Below are positions 26,322 to 34,596 of a stretch of DNA of 64,000 bases, piece by piece; positions within the stretch are counted from its first letter, which is position 1, and each line of letters opens with the position of its first letter. A program made the translations under genes and the position numbers. The DNA comes from DHVE2 group archaeon (lineage in GTDB: Archaea; Thermoplasmatota; Thermoplasmata; Thermoplasmatales; Aciduliprofundaceae): assembly GCA_027023265.1 (NCBI GenBank), contig JALVVV010000025.1, positions 1 through 64,000 on the forward strand. The letters run 5' to 3'. The notes beneath the pieces are model-generated. The model was not told the origin of the DNA, made no database searches, and was given only the letters and a program-made list of their open reading frames with translations.

Positions 26322-28430
26322 ATGGAAGGCACCACGATGAACGGAGACAAGCATGACGATAAAAGTACGGTTCCGAAACTCTATCTCGTAAGCGAGGGGG
26401 ATGAGAGTTTACCCGTTATAACCATGCTGCCACACTCTTTCATGGAGTTTATCATTGACAACAACCCGGAATTTCTCCTTGGATGGGGAGAGGGCTGCTT
26501 TGGAGTCATCTACAAAAACGTGCTTTACCGTTCTTGTTTCCATGGCCTGCCGCTGGATTCTCGTATCCTGTTTGATTTTTACAAAATTGCAGGAATTCAC
26601 GTGGACGAAATTCCCGGCTTGAACTTCAGGTCAGTAATGCGTATCTTGAAAGCTCTAAATCTGAGTACTGTTGAAGAGCTCATGTCAAAAAAAGAGATCA
26701 TAGAGTTTGGTTTGAAAACAGGAGTGCTCAGAATCAGCGTTAATGACTCTGAAGTGGAAGACTTCACAGAACTGGAAGAGTTTATGTTTGAGAGGGAGAT
26801 GGAAGAGGCAGTCGTGGATGCAAAACTGTCCATCGAGCAGATGGAAAAATGTCTCTCAGAAAAAGTGCAAACTTACGATGAATGTATTTTGAGGCATGGG
26901 TACGGGCTTAAATTAGAGGATTATTCCATACTCTCAAAAGTGGATGAACTATTCAGCGATTTTGACGGGGTGGAAATATATCAAGAGCCAAGAATAGAAG
27001 ATAACAGAGTGATAATAGGGGAGCGAGGGTACCGGGAGCCTGTATATCTTTCAGAGCTGTTTTCTAAACTGGAAAAGCACCCACGCATAAAGGAATTCGT
27101 AGCAAGTTACAAATCTGGAAACGTAAAGACCTACGATGAATTTCTTCTGAACGTTGAGAAAGGATACGATTTGAAAGCGTTGAGCGATTTAATATCTCAG
27201 GGACTCGTGTACGTGAAACTGGATTCGCGGGAAGATAAAATCAAGAGCTACTCAAAGGAGGAAAATCGTATAGTACTCATAGGAGAGAGCGGAAGCAGGT
27301 ACTCTTTACGTGACACCATTAGGAGAAAAAGCTTGAAACTACCCCTTTCTGTGAGTTATAAAAAATACCTTTCAAGGCACAATAACTACAACTACTATGT
27401 GGAATGGAAGATGCTGGATAACGTAAAATACTCCACCAACAAGGCTCCCGAAAATCTCCAGGAATTGATCAGATTCGTCAAGAGTGGTATAGTTAAAGCA
27501 GATGGAAAAGAAGTTAAAGAGGTGAAAATAGAAGGAAATGAGGTGTTCTTCATATTTGAAAACGGGGATAAGAAAGAAATGTACCATTACGTCGCACCCC
27601 AAAACAGATTCACCATCTACGGAACAATAAACAATAACCTTGACTGGGTAAGAAGATTCATAGCAGAAGGGTACAAGGATAAAAACGCACTGAAACTCGC
27701 TCTACTACTAAAACGATACGAGATGGGTAAAAAAGTCAAAAAGCTATCCATCAGGGACATTTCACGGGAAACTGGTATATCAGAGGAACAGCTTGAAATT
27801 TACTTGAGGAGCGACCTGTTTAAAAGGTTTGGGGAATTGAGGAATGGCTTTTTTTACATACATCCAGACATAAGCGAGTTTAAGAAAAAAGTTCAAGTTA
27901 ATCGCGATGGAAATTACAATGTAATCGTTGTAGATGGAAGAAACGTCATGCGCGGGGGCGAGGACAAAGACAACAAAATAGGAAAGGTTGAGAGGATTCA
28001 AACGGTCATAGATTATCTCCAAAAGCAGGGAGTGCCCAAGGATAAAATTGTGATTATAGTGAAGAGCTCCGATTTTAACCCCCACAGGGTTGATGACGTA
28101 GAAAAACTCAGAGAACTTGAAAGGGAAGAGTGGATTAAACCCGTGAGCAACGACTACGATGATAAGGTTATACTGAGAATAGCTTTAGAAGAGCAAAACG
28201 GGTTAATAATAACAAATGATAATTATGGAGAATTTGTGGGGGACAACATAAAGAAAGAGGACATAGATGACAGGCTATTAAAATTCAATTTCAGAGGTAA
28301 GAAGTTCAACATAAAAAGAGAAGATAAGCCCAAATTTGACCACTTTTTAAAAATGATGAAAGAGAAAGCAGATATGGAAAATAAAGATTCTGAAAAGAAA
28401 GTAGAGAAAAACGAAGAAGAACACGAATGA
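26322..28430 (+). CDS. Large protein with C-terminal Zc3h12a/NYN-like RNase domain
   Basis: A 702-residue soluble protein. Residues 1-520 are mostly alpha/beta without recognised motifs, apart from a helix-turn-helix-like stretch near 470-500 (LSIRDISRETGISEEQLEIY). Residues about 530-680 fit a PIN-like Zc3h12a/NYN nuclease: VIVVDGRNVMRGG supplies the first metal aspartate, DKIVIIVKSSDF a following strand, DYDDKVILRIALEE further acids and GLIITNDNYGEF the last catalytic aspartate. Regnase-type enzymes cut structured mRNA. The tail is highly charged. A TATA-like CATATATAC precedes the start; an ATG at 26337 is an alternative. RNase function is inferred from the acidic motif set. Confidence 0.7.
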   Translation: MEGTTMNGDKHDDKSTVPKLYLVSEGDESLPVITMLPHSFMEFIIDNNPEFLLGWGEGCFGVIYKNVLYRSCFHGLPLDSRILFDFYKIAGIHVDEIPGLNFRSVMRILKALNLSTVEELMSKKEIIEFGLKTGVLRISVNDSEVEDFTELEEFMFEREMEEAVVDAKLSIEQMEKCLSEKVQTYDECILRHGYGLKLEDYSILSKVDELFSDFDGVEIYQEPRIEDNRVIIGERGYREPVYLSELFSKLEKHPRIKEFVASYKSGNVKTYDEFLLNVEKGYDLKALSDLISQGLVYVKLDSREDKIKSYSKEENRIVLIGESGSRYSLRDTIRRKSLKLPLSVSYKKYLSRHNNYNYYVEWKMLDNVKYSTNKAPENLQELIRFVKSGIVKADGKEVKEVKIEGNEVFFIFENGDKKEMYHYVAPQNRFTIYGTINNNLDWVRRFIAEGYKDKNALKLALLLKRYEMGKKVKKLSIRDISRETGISEEQLEIYLRSDLFKRFGELRNGFFYIHPDISEFKKKVQVNRDGNYNVIVVDGRNVMRGGEDKDNKIGKVERIQTVIDYLQKQGVPKDKIVIIVKSSDFNPHRVDDVEKLRELEREEWIKPVSNDYDDKVILRIALEEQNGLIITNDNYGEFVGDNIKKEDIDDRLLKFNFRGKKFNIKREDKPKFDHFLKMMKEKADMENKDSEKKVEKNEEEHE

Positions 28431-28432
28431 AA

Positions 28433-28507
28433 TGGGGCCGCCCGGATTTGAACCGGGGTTTCCGGCTCCCAAAGCCGGAAGGATGGACCAAGCTACCCCA
28501 CGGCCCC
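28433..28507 (-). tRNA. tRNA-Pro (UGG)
   Basis: A 75-nt cloverleaf on the minus strand: acceptor arms GGGGCCG / CGGCCCC with discriminator A, anticodon stem CCGGC/GCCGG enclosing loop UUUGGGA (anticodon UGG), and T arm CCCGG-TTCAAAT-CCGGG. CCA is not encoded and no intron is present. It starts right after the RNase-like gene, and the IS element inserted about 45 bp from its 5' end. Confidence 0.95.
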
Positions 28508-28552
28508 CTGCTGGGTAAAACAAAATGGAGTAAATAAATGTTTTCTTCTACC

Positions 28553-29487
28553 GGGTAAGTTGAATTCCTTGGAAAACATGGAAAAGGAGAGATAAAAAAG
28601 AGGGGCGATTAAATATAAAGATCATACGCTAAGACTTTAAAGAGCAGGAGTTTAGAAGAAATATAAAAAGAATGGGCGAAGATGTAATCGCCAACTTCTC
28701 TTTTGAATGAGTGGAAAATTGATTCAATTACATTCCTATGCGAGTATTTATTTTTCCACTCCGGCGATTTGGTCTTTTTCAGGAGCATTCTACGCAATCC
28801 CCTATGAGCATTCTTACGGATTGCGATGTATGGCTCACCACCTCTTTCCAATACAAATCGTATGTTATGCAGAGAATCATAGCCTTTATCTGCATAGACT
28901 TCTTTTATTTTCTCATCTTTCAAAAGAGGGATGAGATACAGAGAATCATTAGTATGCCATTTTGTAACTATTGCATTGGTAATGAGTTTGGAATCAATAT
29001 CAACAGCAGCGTGCAATTTCAATCCTTCTCTTATTTTTCCGAGTTCTCCGATTCGCTGTGTGTAGTAATACGAACGATAATAAATTTGAATACCTGTGGA
29101 ATCTATGGCAAATTTATTGGGTATTCCTACTATCTTTACTACTTCCCTTAGCACAACGCGGAGCCAGCGTTCCGGTATTCTTTTACCCGTTTTAATTTGT
29201 GCTTTTATGTGGAATTTTCTTCAACTTCATTACCCTCTGTACTTTATCCATGTATTCCATAATCTGGAGCATGTTTTCTATGTTCCCAAGATACTGCGCC
29301 AGCACAATGAGCATAATGTGCTGGTGTATCGTGTAATCCTTCCGAGAATACTTGCTCCAGTAAAGTGGAATTTTAGCTCTCTTTATTGCTTTTAATCCTA
29401 TCTTTACGATCTTTATCAAATCAAATTTCTTGCTCATCGCGCATTAATCTTTTCTATTTTATTTTTATGTAGGGTTGCAACTTACCC
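28553..29487 (-). mobile_element. IS element with IS4/IS5-type DDE transposase
   Basis: About 935 bp. Terminal inverted repeats share GGGTAAGTTG: at 28553-28562 as read, and at 29478-29487 as the complement. Between them lies one frameshifted transposase gene on the minus strand. No clear target duplication can be called. A second, badly decayed copy of the same element lies at about 57363-57950, and the left ends of the two copies align over more than 100 bp. Confidence 0.8.
28609..29437 (-). pseudogene. DDE transposase split by one frameshift
   Basis: The N-terminal piece (29437 to about 29192) starts MSKKFDLIKIVKIGLKAIKR. The C-terminal piece (from about 29210 to 28609) carries the DDE core: FAIDSTGIQIYY with the first Asp, VYADKGYDSL with the second and NVIESIFHSFKREV with the Glu. 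Upstream of the nominal GTG at 29154 the C-terminal frame stays open (AQIKTGKRIPERWLRVVL), so the two frames overlap. The switch lies at AAGAAAATTCC near 29210 and needs a +1 shift, as an extra A would cause. A programmed shift is possible but less likely. Confidence 0.8.
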
Positions 29488-29518
29488 CTTTTTTCTTTCA
29501 CTATTACGCAAAAATAAA

Positions 29519-30103
29519 TTACCACTTGACTTCCCATTTTTCTCTATTGCTTCCTCTAAATGTACACTCTGTATGTGTAATGTTCACCTTAGAATTTACT
29601 ATGTGCTCAATTAATCCTTCAAAGTAATAGGTTAGAAATTCACAGAATATAGGATCATCAGATATGTCATATCCCAAAATCTCTCCATCTCTTTTGTCAA
29701 TTAATTTTGCTTCTAATCTTCCAAAATCATAAAATAAATGCCATAATTTATCTGCGTAGCTAAACAAAGCATCAGGATTATCTGGCCATTTTACAAAATG
29801 TTTTATAAAGCCTTCATTTTCAAAGGGTACATTTTTTGACATGCGTATGAATGCCTTTTCTCCATATAACTTCTTAAATATCTTAAGTCCTGCTATGTTG
29901 TATTCATTTGGGTACCACTCTGCGAGCTTTATTTTGTTTAGATTCCATTTAGATGGATCTTTTTTTGAAAGATCCGGTACTTTATATCCCATCTTAATAA
30001 GCTCTTTATGGATCTTTATCCCACTTTCTAATCCATATTTTTCTTTTATAAACGCCACTCTCGTTATAAGTATTCCACCTCTAAAATGTCTGCCTGATTT
30101 CAT
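29519..30103 (-). CDS. DUF2378/TIGR02265-like protein, paralogue 1
   Basis: A 194-residue protein. It opens HFRGGILITRVAFIKEKYG, has a conserved middle EWYPNEYN and FIRMSKNVPFENEGFIKHF, and ends with HTECTFRGSNREKWEVKW. The final T-H-x-x-C-x-x-x-G pattern plus the preceding helix-rich body recalls the DUF2378/TIGR02265 family and more distantly V4R/HNOB sensor domains. Its close relative is at 32731-33288 on the same strand. Compared with that copy it has about 11 extra residues before EWYP. Ligand and partner are unknown. Confidence 0.55.
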   Translation of the reverse strand: MKSGRHFRGGILITRVAFIKEKYGLESGIKIHKELIKMGYKVPDLSKKDPSKWNLNKIKLAEWYPNEYNIAGLKIFKKLYGEKAFIRMSKNVPFENEGFIKHFVKWPDNPDALFSYADKLWHLFYDFGRLEAKLIDKRDGEILGYDISDDPIFCEFLTYYFEGLIEHIVNSKVNITHTECTFRGSNREKWEVKW

Positions 30104-30162
30104 ATAACATCTCTCTATGGGTTAATGAGTTTAAATTTTTTGTTAAATTGCTTATTACTGAT

Positions 30163-30450
30163 CTATCCATATAAGACCTCTTTTGGGGGGTCCAGTGTGA
30201 TTTCTTTTCCTTCCAGTTCCACGTTTCCTGTACCTGCAATTATCACCGTGCCTCTGCTTGCGAGTTTTTCCAGTACCCTGGGGTCGTAAATTTTTGACTT
30301 TACTATTACTCCTTTGTATTCCTCAATTTCTCTATCCATTTCATCTACTATGAGAATATCACAGTTTCCATGTGTGCAGACTTTTCCGGATTTTTTGTAT
30401 TTTCCATATCCTTTTCCCCTGGCAAGCAACTCAACCCTTCTACCTTCCAC
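30163..30450 (-). CDS. Small protein resembling a PEP-utilising mobile (swivel) domain
   Basis: A 95-residue protein. ARGKGYGKYKKSGKV near the start, a strand GVIVKSKIYDPRVLEKL in the middle and GNVELEGKEITLDPPKEVLY at the end follow the strand order of the mobile phosphohistidine domain of PEP synthase/PPDK (which ends ...LKDGxxVTVDG...GxVYxG). The phosphorylated histidine segment (TSHAAI) is not present, so if related it is not a phospho-carrier. Confidence in the resemblance is low. The ORF itself looks real. It lies divergent from the HMG-CoA reductase gene. Confidence 0.5.
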   Translation of the reverse strand: MEGRRVELLARGKGYGKYKKSGKVCTHGNCDILIVDEMDREIEEYKGVIVKSKIYDPRVLEKLASRGTVIIAGTGNVELEGKEITLDPPKEVLYG

Positions 30451-30566
30451 ACTGGTTGTTTCTAAATGTTTAAATATAGAGCATTCCTGTTATGTTCATA
30501 TATAAAGTCAACTCTAAAACCATAGATTCTAAGAAAAAATTTAATATATCTCCTCAATAACCAAGT

Positions 30567-31832
30567 ATGAAAACATCAAAGATTTCCGGATTTTACAATC
30601 TCCCGGCTGAAGAAAGGATAAGAATAGTGAAAGAGTTTGCTGGATTGAGCGATGAGGAGGCTAATTTTATTTTTAATGGACATCTGGACATAGAGCTTGC
30701 GGACAGAATGATAGAAAACGTCATTGGAATGACAGAACTACCCTTGGGAATCGCTACGAATTTTCTGATTAATGGAAAAGATTACCTCATTCCTATGGCC
30801 ATTGAAGAGCCAAGTGTGGTCGCAGCCGCAAGCCATGCGGCTAAACTCGCCCGCGAAGGTGGTGGATTCTACACCTCTTCCACCGAACCCATAATGATAT
30901 CGCAGATTCAGGTAGTGGGTTTAAAGAATCCGAATTTTGCGAAGATGCAGGTTCTTGAGCACAAGGAAGAGTTGATAAAGATTGCAAACGAGCAAGATCC
31001 TGTGCTGGTGAAAGTAGGCGGCGGATGCCGGGACATAACGGCGAGGGTCTTAGATTCGAAAATGGGCCCGATGCTCATAATCCACTTACATGTGGACGTC
31101 CGCGATGCAATGGGGGCGAATGCAGTGAACACAATGGCGGAAGCCTTGGCGCCCTACGTTGAGGACATAACCGGCGGGAAGGTTTATCTCCGCATACTCA
31201 GCAACCTCGCAATATACCGCCTCGCAAGAGCGCGGGCGATATGGAAAAAAGATGTGATAGGCGAAGAAACCGTTGAGGGAATACTCTACGCATACGAGTT
31301 TGCCCGCGTTGATCCTTTCAGGGCGGCGACGCATAACAAAGGAATAATGAATGGAATAGACGCAGTTCTAATCGCCACGAGCAACGACTGGCGCGCGGTG
31401 GAAGCAGGTGCGCATGCGTACGCCGCTATTAATGGCCAGTATACATCAATGAGCCATTACGAGAAAAACTCTGAGGGAAATTTAGTGGGAAGCATAGAAA
31501 TTCCAATCGCCGTCGGCGTTATAGGTGGGGCGACCAGCACGCACCCCAAGGCGAAGATCGCGAGGAAAATATTGGGAGTGCAGAATGCGCGGGAGTTCTC
31601 AGAAATTCTGGCAGCGGTGGGCTTGGCGCAGAACTTTGCCGCAATTCGTGCACTTGCTACCGAGGGAATACAGAGGGGGCACATGAGCCTGCACGCCAGG
31701 AACATCGCGGTGATGGCCGGAGCGAAAGGCGATGAAATCGACATCGTGGCTGAGAAGTTGGTGGAAGAGAGAAAAGTGAGGGTGGACAGGGCGCGGGAGA
31801 TTTTAGAGGAGATAAGGAGGAACTCGAAATGA
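30567..31832 (+). CDS. HMG-CoA reductase, class II
   Basis: A 421-residue enzyme of the mevalonate pathway for isoprenoid lipids. Throughout it matches the class II (Pseudomonas mevalonii-like) pattern: MIENVIGMTELPLGIATNF, EEPSVVAAASHAAKLAREGG with the catalytic Glu, DVRDAMGANAVNTMAEA, HNKGIMNGIDAVLIAT with the catalytic Lys, NDWRAVEAGAHAY with the Asp, and LHARNIAVMAGA with the His-bearing tail. Most archaea use class I; class II in Thermoplasmata and Archaeoglobus is thought to come from bacteria. It overlaps pdxT by four bases. Confidence 0.95.
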   Translation: MKTSKISGFYNLPAEERIRIVKEFAGLSDEEANFIFNGHLDIELADRMIENVIGMTELPLGIATNFLINGKDYLIPMAIEEPSVVAAASHAAKLAREGGGFYTSSTEPIMISQIQVVGLKNPNFAKMQVLEHKEELIKIANEQDPVLVKVGGGCRDITARVLDSKMGPMLIIHLHVDVRDAMGANAVNTMAEALAPYVEDITGGKVYLRILSNLAIYRLARARAIWKKDVIGEETVEGILYAYEFARVDPFRAATHNKGIMNGIDAVLIATSNDWRAVEAGAHAYAAINGQYTSMSHYEKNSEGNLVGSIEIPIAVGVIGGATSTHPKAKIARKILGVQNAREFSEILAAVGLAQNFAAIRALATEGIQRGHMSLHARNIAVMAGAKGDEIDIVAEKLVEERKVRVDRAREILEEIRRNSK

Positions 31833-32404
31833 TCGGTGTTCTCGCAATCCAAGGAGATGTGAGCGAGCATTACGAAGCGGCGGAGAAAGCATCGAAGGAG
31901 TACGGAATAAACGAGGAAGTGAGGCTCGTTAGAAAGCCCAAAGATATGGAAGGAATAACACGATTGATAATCCCCGGAGGAGAAAGCACCACCATCTCTC
32001 GAATCATGGTGAAAAACGGCCTTTACGATTTAATCGTGGATAAGGCTTCGAAGAATGAATTAGCGATTATGGGCACATGCGCCGGCTCAATTCTCATGGC
32101 GAAGAATATCATTGATGATAATCGCGTGAAAAGCTTGGGATTGATTGACATGGAAATTCGCCGCAACGCCTTCGGAAGGCAAAAAGACAGCTTTGAGGCG
32201 GATGTGGAAATCGAGGGAATTGGCAGATACCACGCCGTATTCATTCGAGCTCCTCTCATCGAAAGATGCCATGGAGATTGCAGGGTTCTGGGAAAAATAG
32301 AAGACAGGATAATCATGGTGCGCCAGGGTCGCTTCATGGCGCTGGTGTTCCACCCGGAGCTCACGGAAGATCTGAGAATTTACAGGGAGTTTTTCAATCT
32401 GTGA
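31829..32404 (+). CDS. pdxT: Pyridoxal 5'-phosphate synthase glutaminase subunit
   Basis: A 191-residue class I glutamine amidotransferase: IGVLAIQGDVSEH at the start, LIIPGGESTTI, the nucleophile in MGTCAGSILMAK (Cys near 79) and the His-Glu pair in VFHPELTEDLRIY. It supplies ammonia to PdxS, which makes PLP. pdxS is not in this window. The ATGA overlap with HMG-CoA reductase implies co-translation, although the pathways are not obviously linked. Confidence 0.95.
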   Translation: MIGVLAIQGDVSEHYEAAEKASKEYGINEEVRLVRKPKDMEGITRLIIPGGESTTISRIMVKNGLYDLIVDKASKNELAIMGTCAGSILMAKNIIDDNRVKSLGLIDMEIRRNAFGRQKDSFEADVEIEGIGRYHAVFIRAPLIERCHGDCRVLGKIEDRIIMVRQGRFMALVFHPELTEDLRIYREFFNL

Positions 32405-32417
32405 TTTTTTATTTTTA
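32404..32417 (+). terminator. T-rich terminator after pdxT
   Basis: GATTTTTTATTTTTAC follows the pdxT stop codon. Two oligo-T tracts of this kind act as archaeal terminators. Confidence 0.4.
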
Positions 32418-32423
32418 CAGCAA

Positions 32424-32661
32424 TTACTTATAGCCAAGCCTGTGCATCTCCTCGTTGGCAAATGCCACCGCGTCCCCCCAAATCGTCTGAGGAATATAAT
32501 ACCTCTTCTTTCCTCAGGCGGAACCAATACACATATACCTCGTATTTCCCGTTCCTTTTGCGGAGTGAGAGCCTCCCGTGGATGTATTTCCTCGTGGCCG
32601 TGTGGTAGTGCGAAGTGAAATCCATCTCCCGCCCACGGTTAATCTCATCAAAGGAGAGCAT
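32424..32661 (-). pseudogene. Small gene of unknown family, frameshifted
   Basis: The N-terminal frame starts with ATG at 32661 (MLSFDEINRG) and reads GRLSLRKRNGKYEVYVYWF then RLRKEE. After that a second frame continues RYYIPQTIWGDAVAFANEEM and ends HRLGYK at 32424, a much more protein-like ending than the first frame's Gly-rich tail. The shift lies near 32495-32505. The joined product would be about 78 residues. I do not recognise the family. It is convergent with pdxT. Confidence 0.5.
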
Positions 32662-32730
32662 ACTTTATAATATGATAGGCATATCATATATATCTTTCCA
32701 CGAAATATTTCACCCTTTTGTTTTATACAA

Positions 32731-33288
32731 CTACCACCCGAACTCCCACTTTTCCCTGTTATTTCCAGAGAATACGCACTCCGTATGCCTGGCATTAACC
32801 TTACTCTTTATAACGTGCTCAAGCAGGCTTTCAAAATAGTATGTCAGATACTCGCAAAACACGGGGTCATCGGAGATTTCATATCCGTATAGTACCCCCT
32901 CTCTTTCACCTGTAATCTCTCCCTCCAATCTTCCGAAGCTATAGAACAGTGACCAAAGCTTATTTGCGTTGGAAAACAGTTCTTCAGCGGTATCCGGCCA
33001 TTTAACAAAATGTTTTACAAAACCCTCCGTTTCAAAAGGCACATCTTTGGATAGTCGTATAAAAGCACTTTCTCCATACAAATCCTTAAAAATCCTAAGA
33101 AACTCTATGTTATACTCGTTGGGATACCAGTCTGCTATCCTTATTTTATTGTAGTCCAGCACCTTGTATCCCTTTTTAACAATCTCCGAGCGTATGCTTC
33201 TGATACCATCAATACCGTATTTCTTTCTAACAAAAGCCGTTCTTGTTAAGAGAATTCCACCTCTAAAAAGCTTATTGGTGCTTACCAT
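32731..33288 (-). CDS. DUF2378/TIGR02265-like protein, paralogue 2
   Basis: A 185-residue paralogue of the protein at 29519-30103. It shares FRGGILLTRTAFVRKKYGI, DWYPNEYNIEFLRIFKDLYG, VPFETEGFVKHFVKWPD, GYEISDDPVFCEYLTYYFES and the final HTECVFSGNNREKWEFGW. The pair brackets hmgA-pdxT, with 2.6 kb between them, on the same strand. The shared C-terminal His/Cys pattern suggests a ligand- or metal-sensing fold, but this is inference. Confidence 0.55.
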   Translation of the reverse strand: MVSTNKLFRGGILLTRTAFVRKKYGIDGIRSIRSEIVKKGYKVLDYNKIRIADWYPNEYNIEFLRIFKDLYGESAFIRLSKDVPFETEGFVKHFVKWPDTAEELFSNANKLWSLFYSFGRLEGEITGEREGVLYGYEISDDPVFCEYLTYYFESLLEHVIKSKVNARHTECVFSGNNREKWEFGW

Positions 33289-33357
33289 ATAGACAGATAT
33301 CTACATTCTGCTTAAAAATTTATTGGTTATCATATTTGATTCTCGAAAGGATACGGG

Positions 33358-33374
33358 GAGACCCCTCTATTTCC
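33358..33374 (+). repeat. 17-bp inverted repeat, left copy
   Basis: GAGACCCCTCTATTTCC here is the exact inverse complement of 34574-34590. The two copies bracket gcvT. Each continues into a short local hairpin (TTTCCACTGGAAA here). Confidence 0.6.
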
Positions 33375-33401
33375 ACTGGAAAGGGTAAGGAAAAAAGAAA
33401 A

Positions 33402-34520
33402 TTATACGAGGCGTGGTTTACGGACCTCGGCCTTTATTCTCTTACCTCTAACCTCAACCTCAACCTCGGTCCCGACTTTGATATACGGACGCTTCACATA
33501 TCCCAGCCCGATTCCAACATTTAGAACTGGGGACAGAGTACCGCTTGTGAGGTAGCCCACCTGCTCATCCCCCACGTATATCTTATCTCCGTGCCTTGGT
33601 ATTCCACGTCCTTTCAGAATTATTCCCCTGAAAAGCTCATATTTTTTCTCCTTCTTAATTTTCTCCAGTACTTCCCTTCCTATAAATTCATGCTCCCAGT
33701 TTATGACCCAAGATATTCCAGTCTCCACAGGTGTGCGAGGCTCGTGATGCGGGTCAAAATCTTGTCCGCTTAGCAGAAGTCCCTTTTCCAAGCGAAGTGA
33801 ATCTCTTGATGCAAGTCCACATGGCTTCAGTCCGTAATCTTTGCCATCTTCTAGAAGCTTATTCCATATATCTACTGCATTTGAATTAGGGAATATTAAT
33901 TCGAATCCATCTTCACCAGTATATCCCGTACGCGAGATATACAGCAAATCCCCGGATAATTCGTTGTGTTCTATTTTTATACCTTCCATGTTTCCCATGG
34001 TCACATGGAAGAAAGGTACTTTATCCTTGGAGATGTCAGCATCAACCATGCTCTGGAGCAATTCCTCAGCTTTTGGTCCCTGCACAGCAATGCTTGAGAA
34101 CTTCGAGCTGACATTCTTCACTTCCACGTTGTAGCCAGCGGATAGGGAGTAAAGCCAGTGGTAGATTATATCGGCTGTTGCTGCGTTGGGTACAACTAAA
34201 TACCTATTCTCTTCAAGTCTGGTTACTATTGTATCATCAATCATTACACCTCTGTGATTTATGAATGTTGTATAAGATGCCTGCATTATTTTCTTTTTTG
34301 ATACGTCCGTTGGAAGTGCAAAGCTCAGGAACTCAGTAGCATCTGGACCCTCGATTATTAAATCACCCATGTGGGAAACGTCGAATATTCCAACAGCCTG
34401 GCGAACCGCCATGTGCTCCTCTCTAATTTTGGTGTACCAGAGTGGCATGTGGTATCCTGCAAATTCAGTCATTTTGGCACCCATCTTCTCGTGAACATCA
34501 TGTAAAGCTGTGTACTTCAT
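33402..34520 (-). CDS. gcvT: Aminomethyltransferase (glycine cleavage T protein)
   Basis: A 372-residue folate-binding protein: YTALHDVHEKMGAKMTEFAG at the start, GIFDVSHMGDL, RTGYTGEDGFEL near 200 and the C-terminal barrel with GIGLGYVKRPY. It transfers the aminomethyl group from the H protein's lipoyl arm to tetrahydrofolate or an archaeal pterin. A good GGTGATAG ribosome site decides ATG 34520; the open frame reaches 34592 but the extra residues look unlike the family. The leader carries one copy of a 17-bp repeat whose inverse lies just past the gene's end. Confidence 0.93.
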   Translation of the reverse strand: MKYTALHDVHEKMGAKMTEFAGYHMPLWYTKIREEHMAVRQAVGIFDVSHMGDLIIEGPDATEFLSFALPTDVSKKKIMQASYTTFINHRGVMIDDTIVTRLEENRYLVVPNAATADIIYHWLYSLSAGYNVEVKNVSSKFSSIAVQGPKAEELLQSMVDADISKDKVPFFHVTMGNMEGIKIEHNELSGDLLYISRTGYTGEDGFELIFPNSNAVDIWNKLLEDGKDYGLKPCGLASRDSLRLEKGLLLSGQDFDPHHEPRTPVETGISWVINWEHEFIGREVLEKIKKEKKYELFRGIILKGRGIPRHGDKIYVGDEQVGYLTSGTLSPVLNVGIGLGYVKRPYIKVGTEVEVEVRGKRIKAEVRKPRLV

Positions 34521-34573
34521 ACTATCACCTGAGATGTGTAATGTGGTCACAGGCATAAACTTTCCGCTCCACC

Positions 34574-34590
34574 GGAAATAGAGGGGTCTC
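34574..34590 (-). repeat. 17-bp inverted repeat, right copy in the gcvT leader
   Basis: GGAAATAGAGGGGTCTC, the inverse complement of 33358-33374. On the gcvT strand it is followed by TTTCCGGTGGAGCGGAAA, able to fold as a small hairpin upstream of the gcvT start. Confidence 0.6.
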
Positions 34591-34596
34591 ACACAA

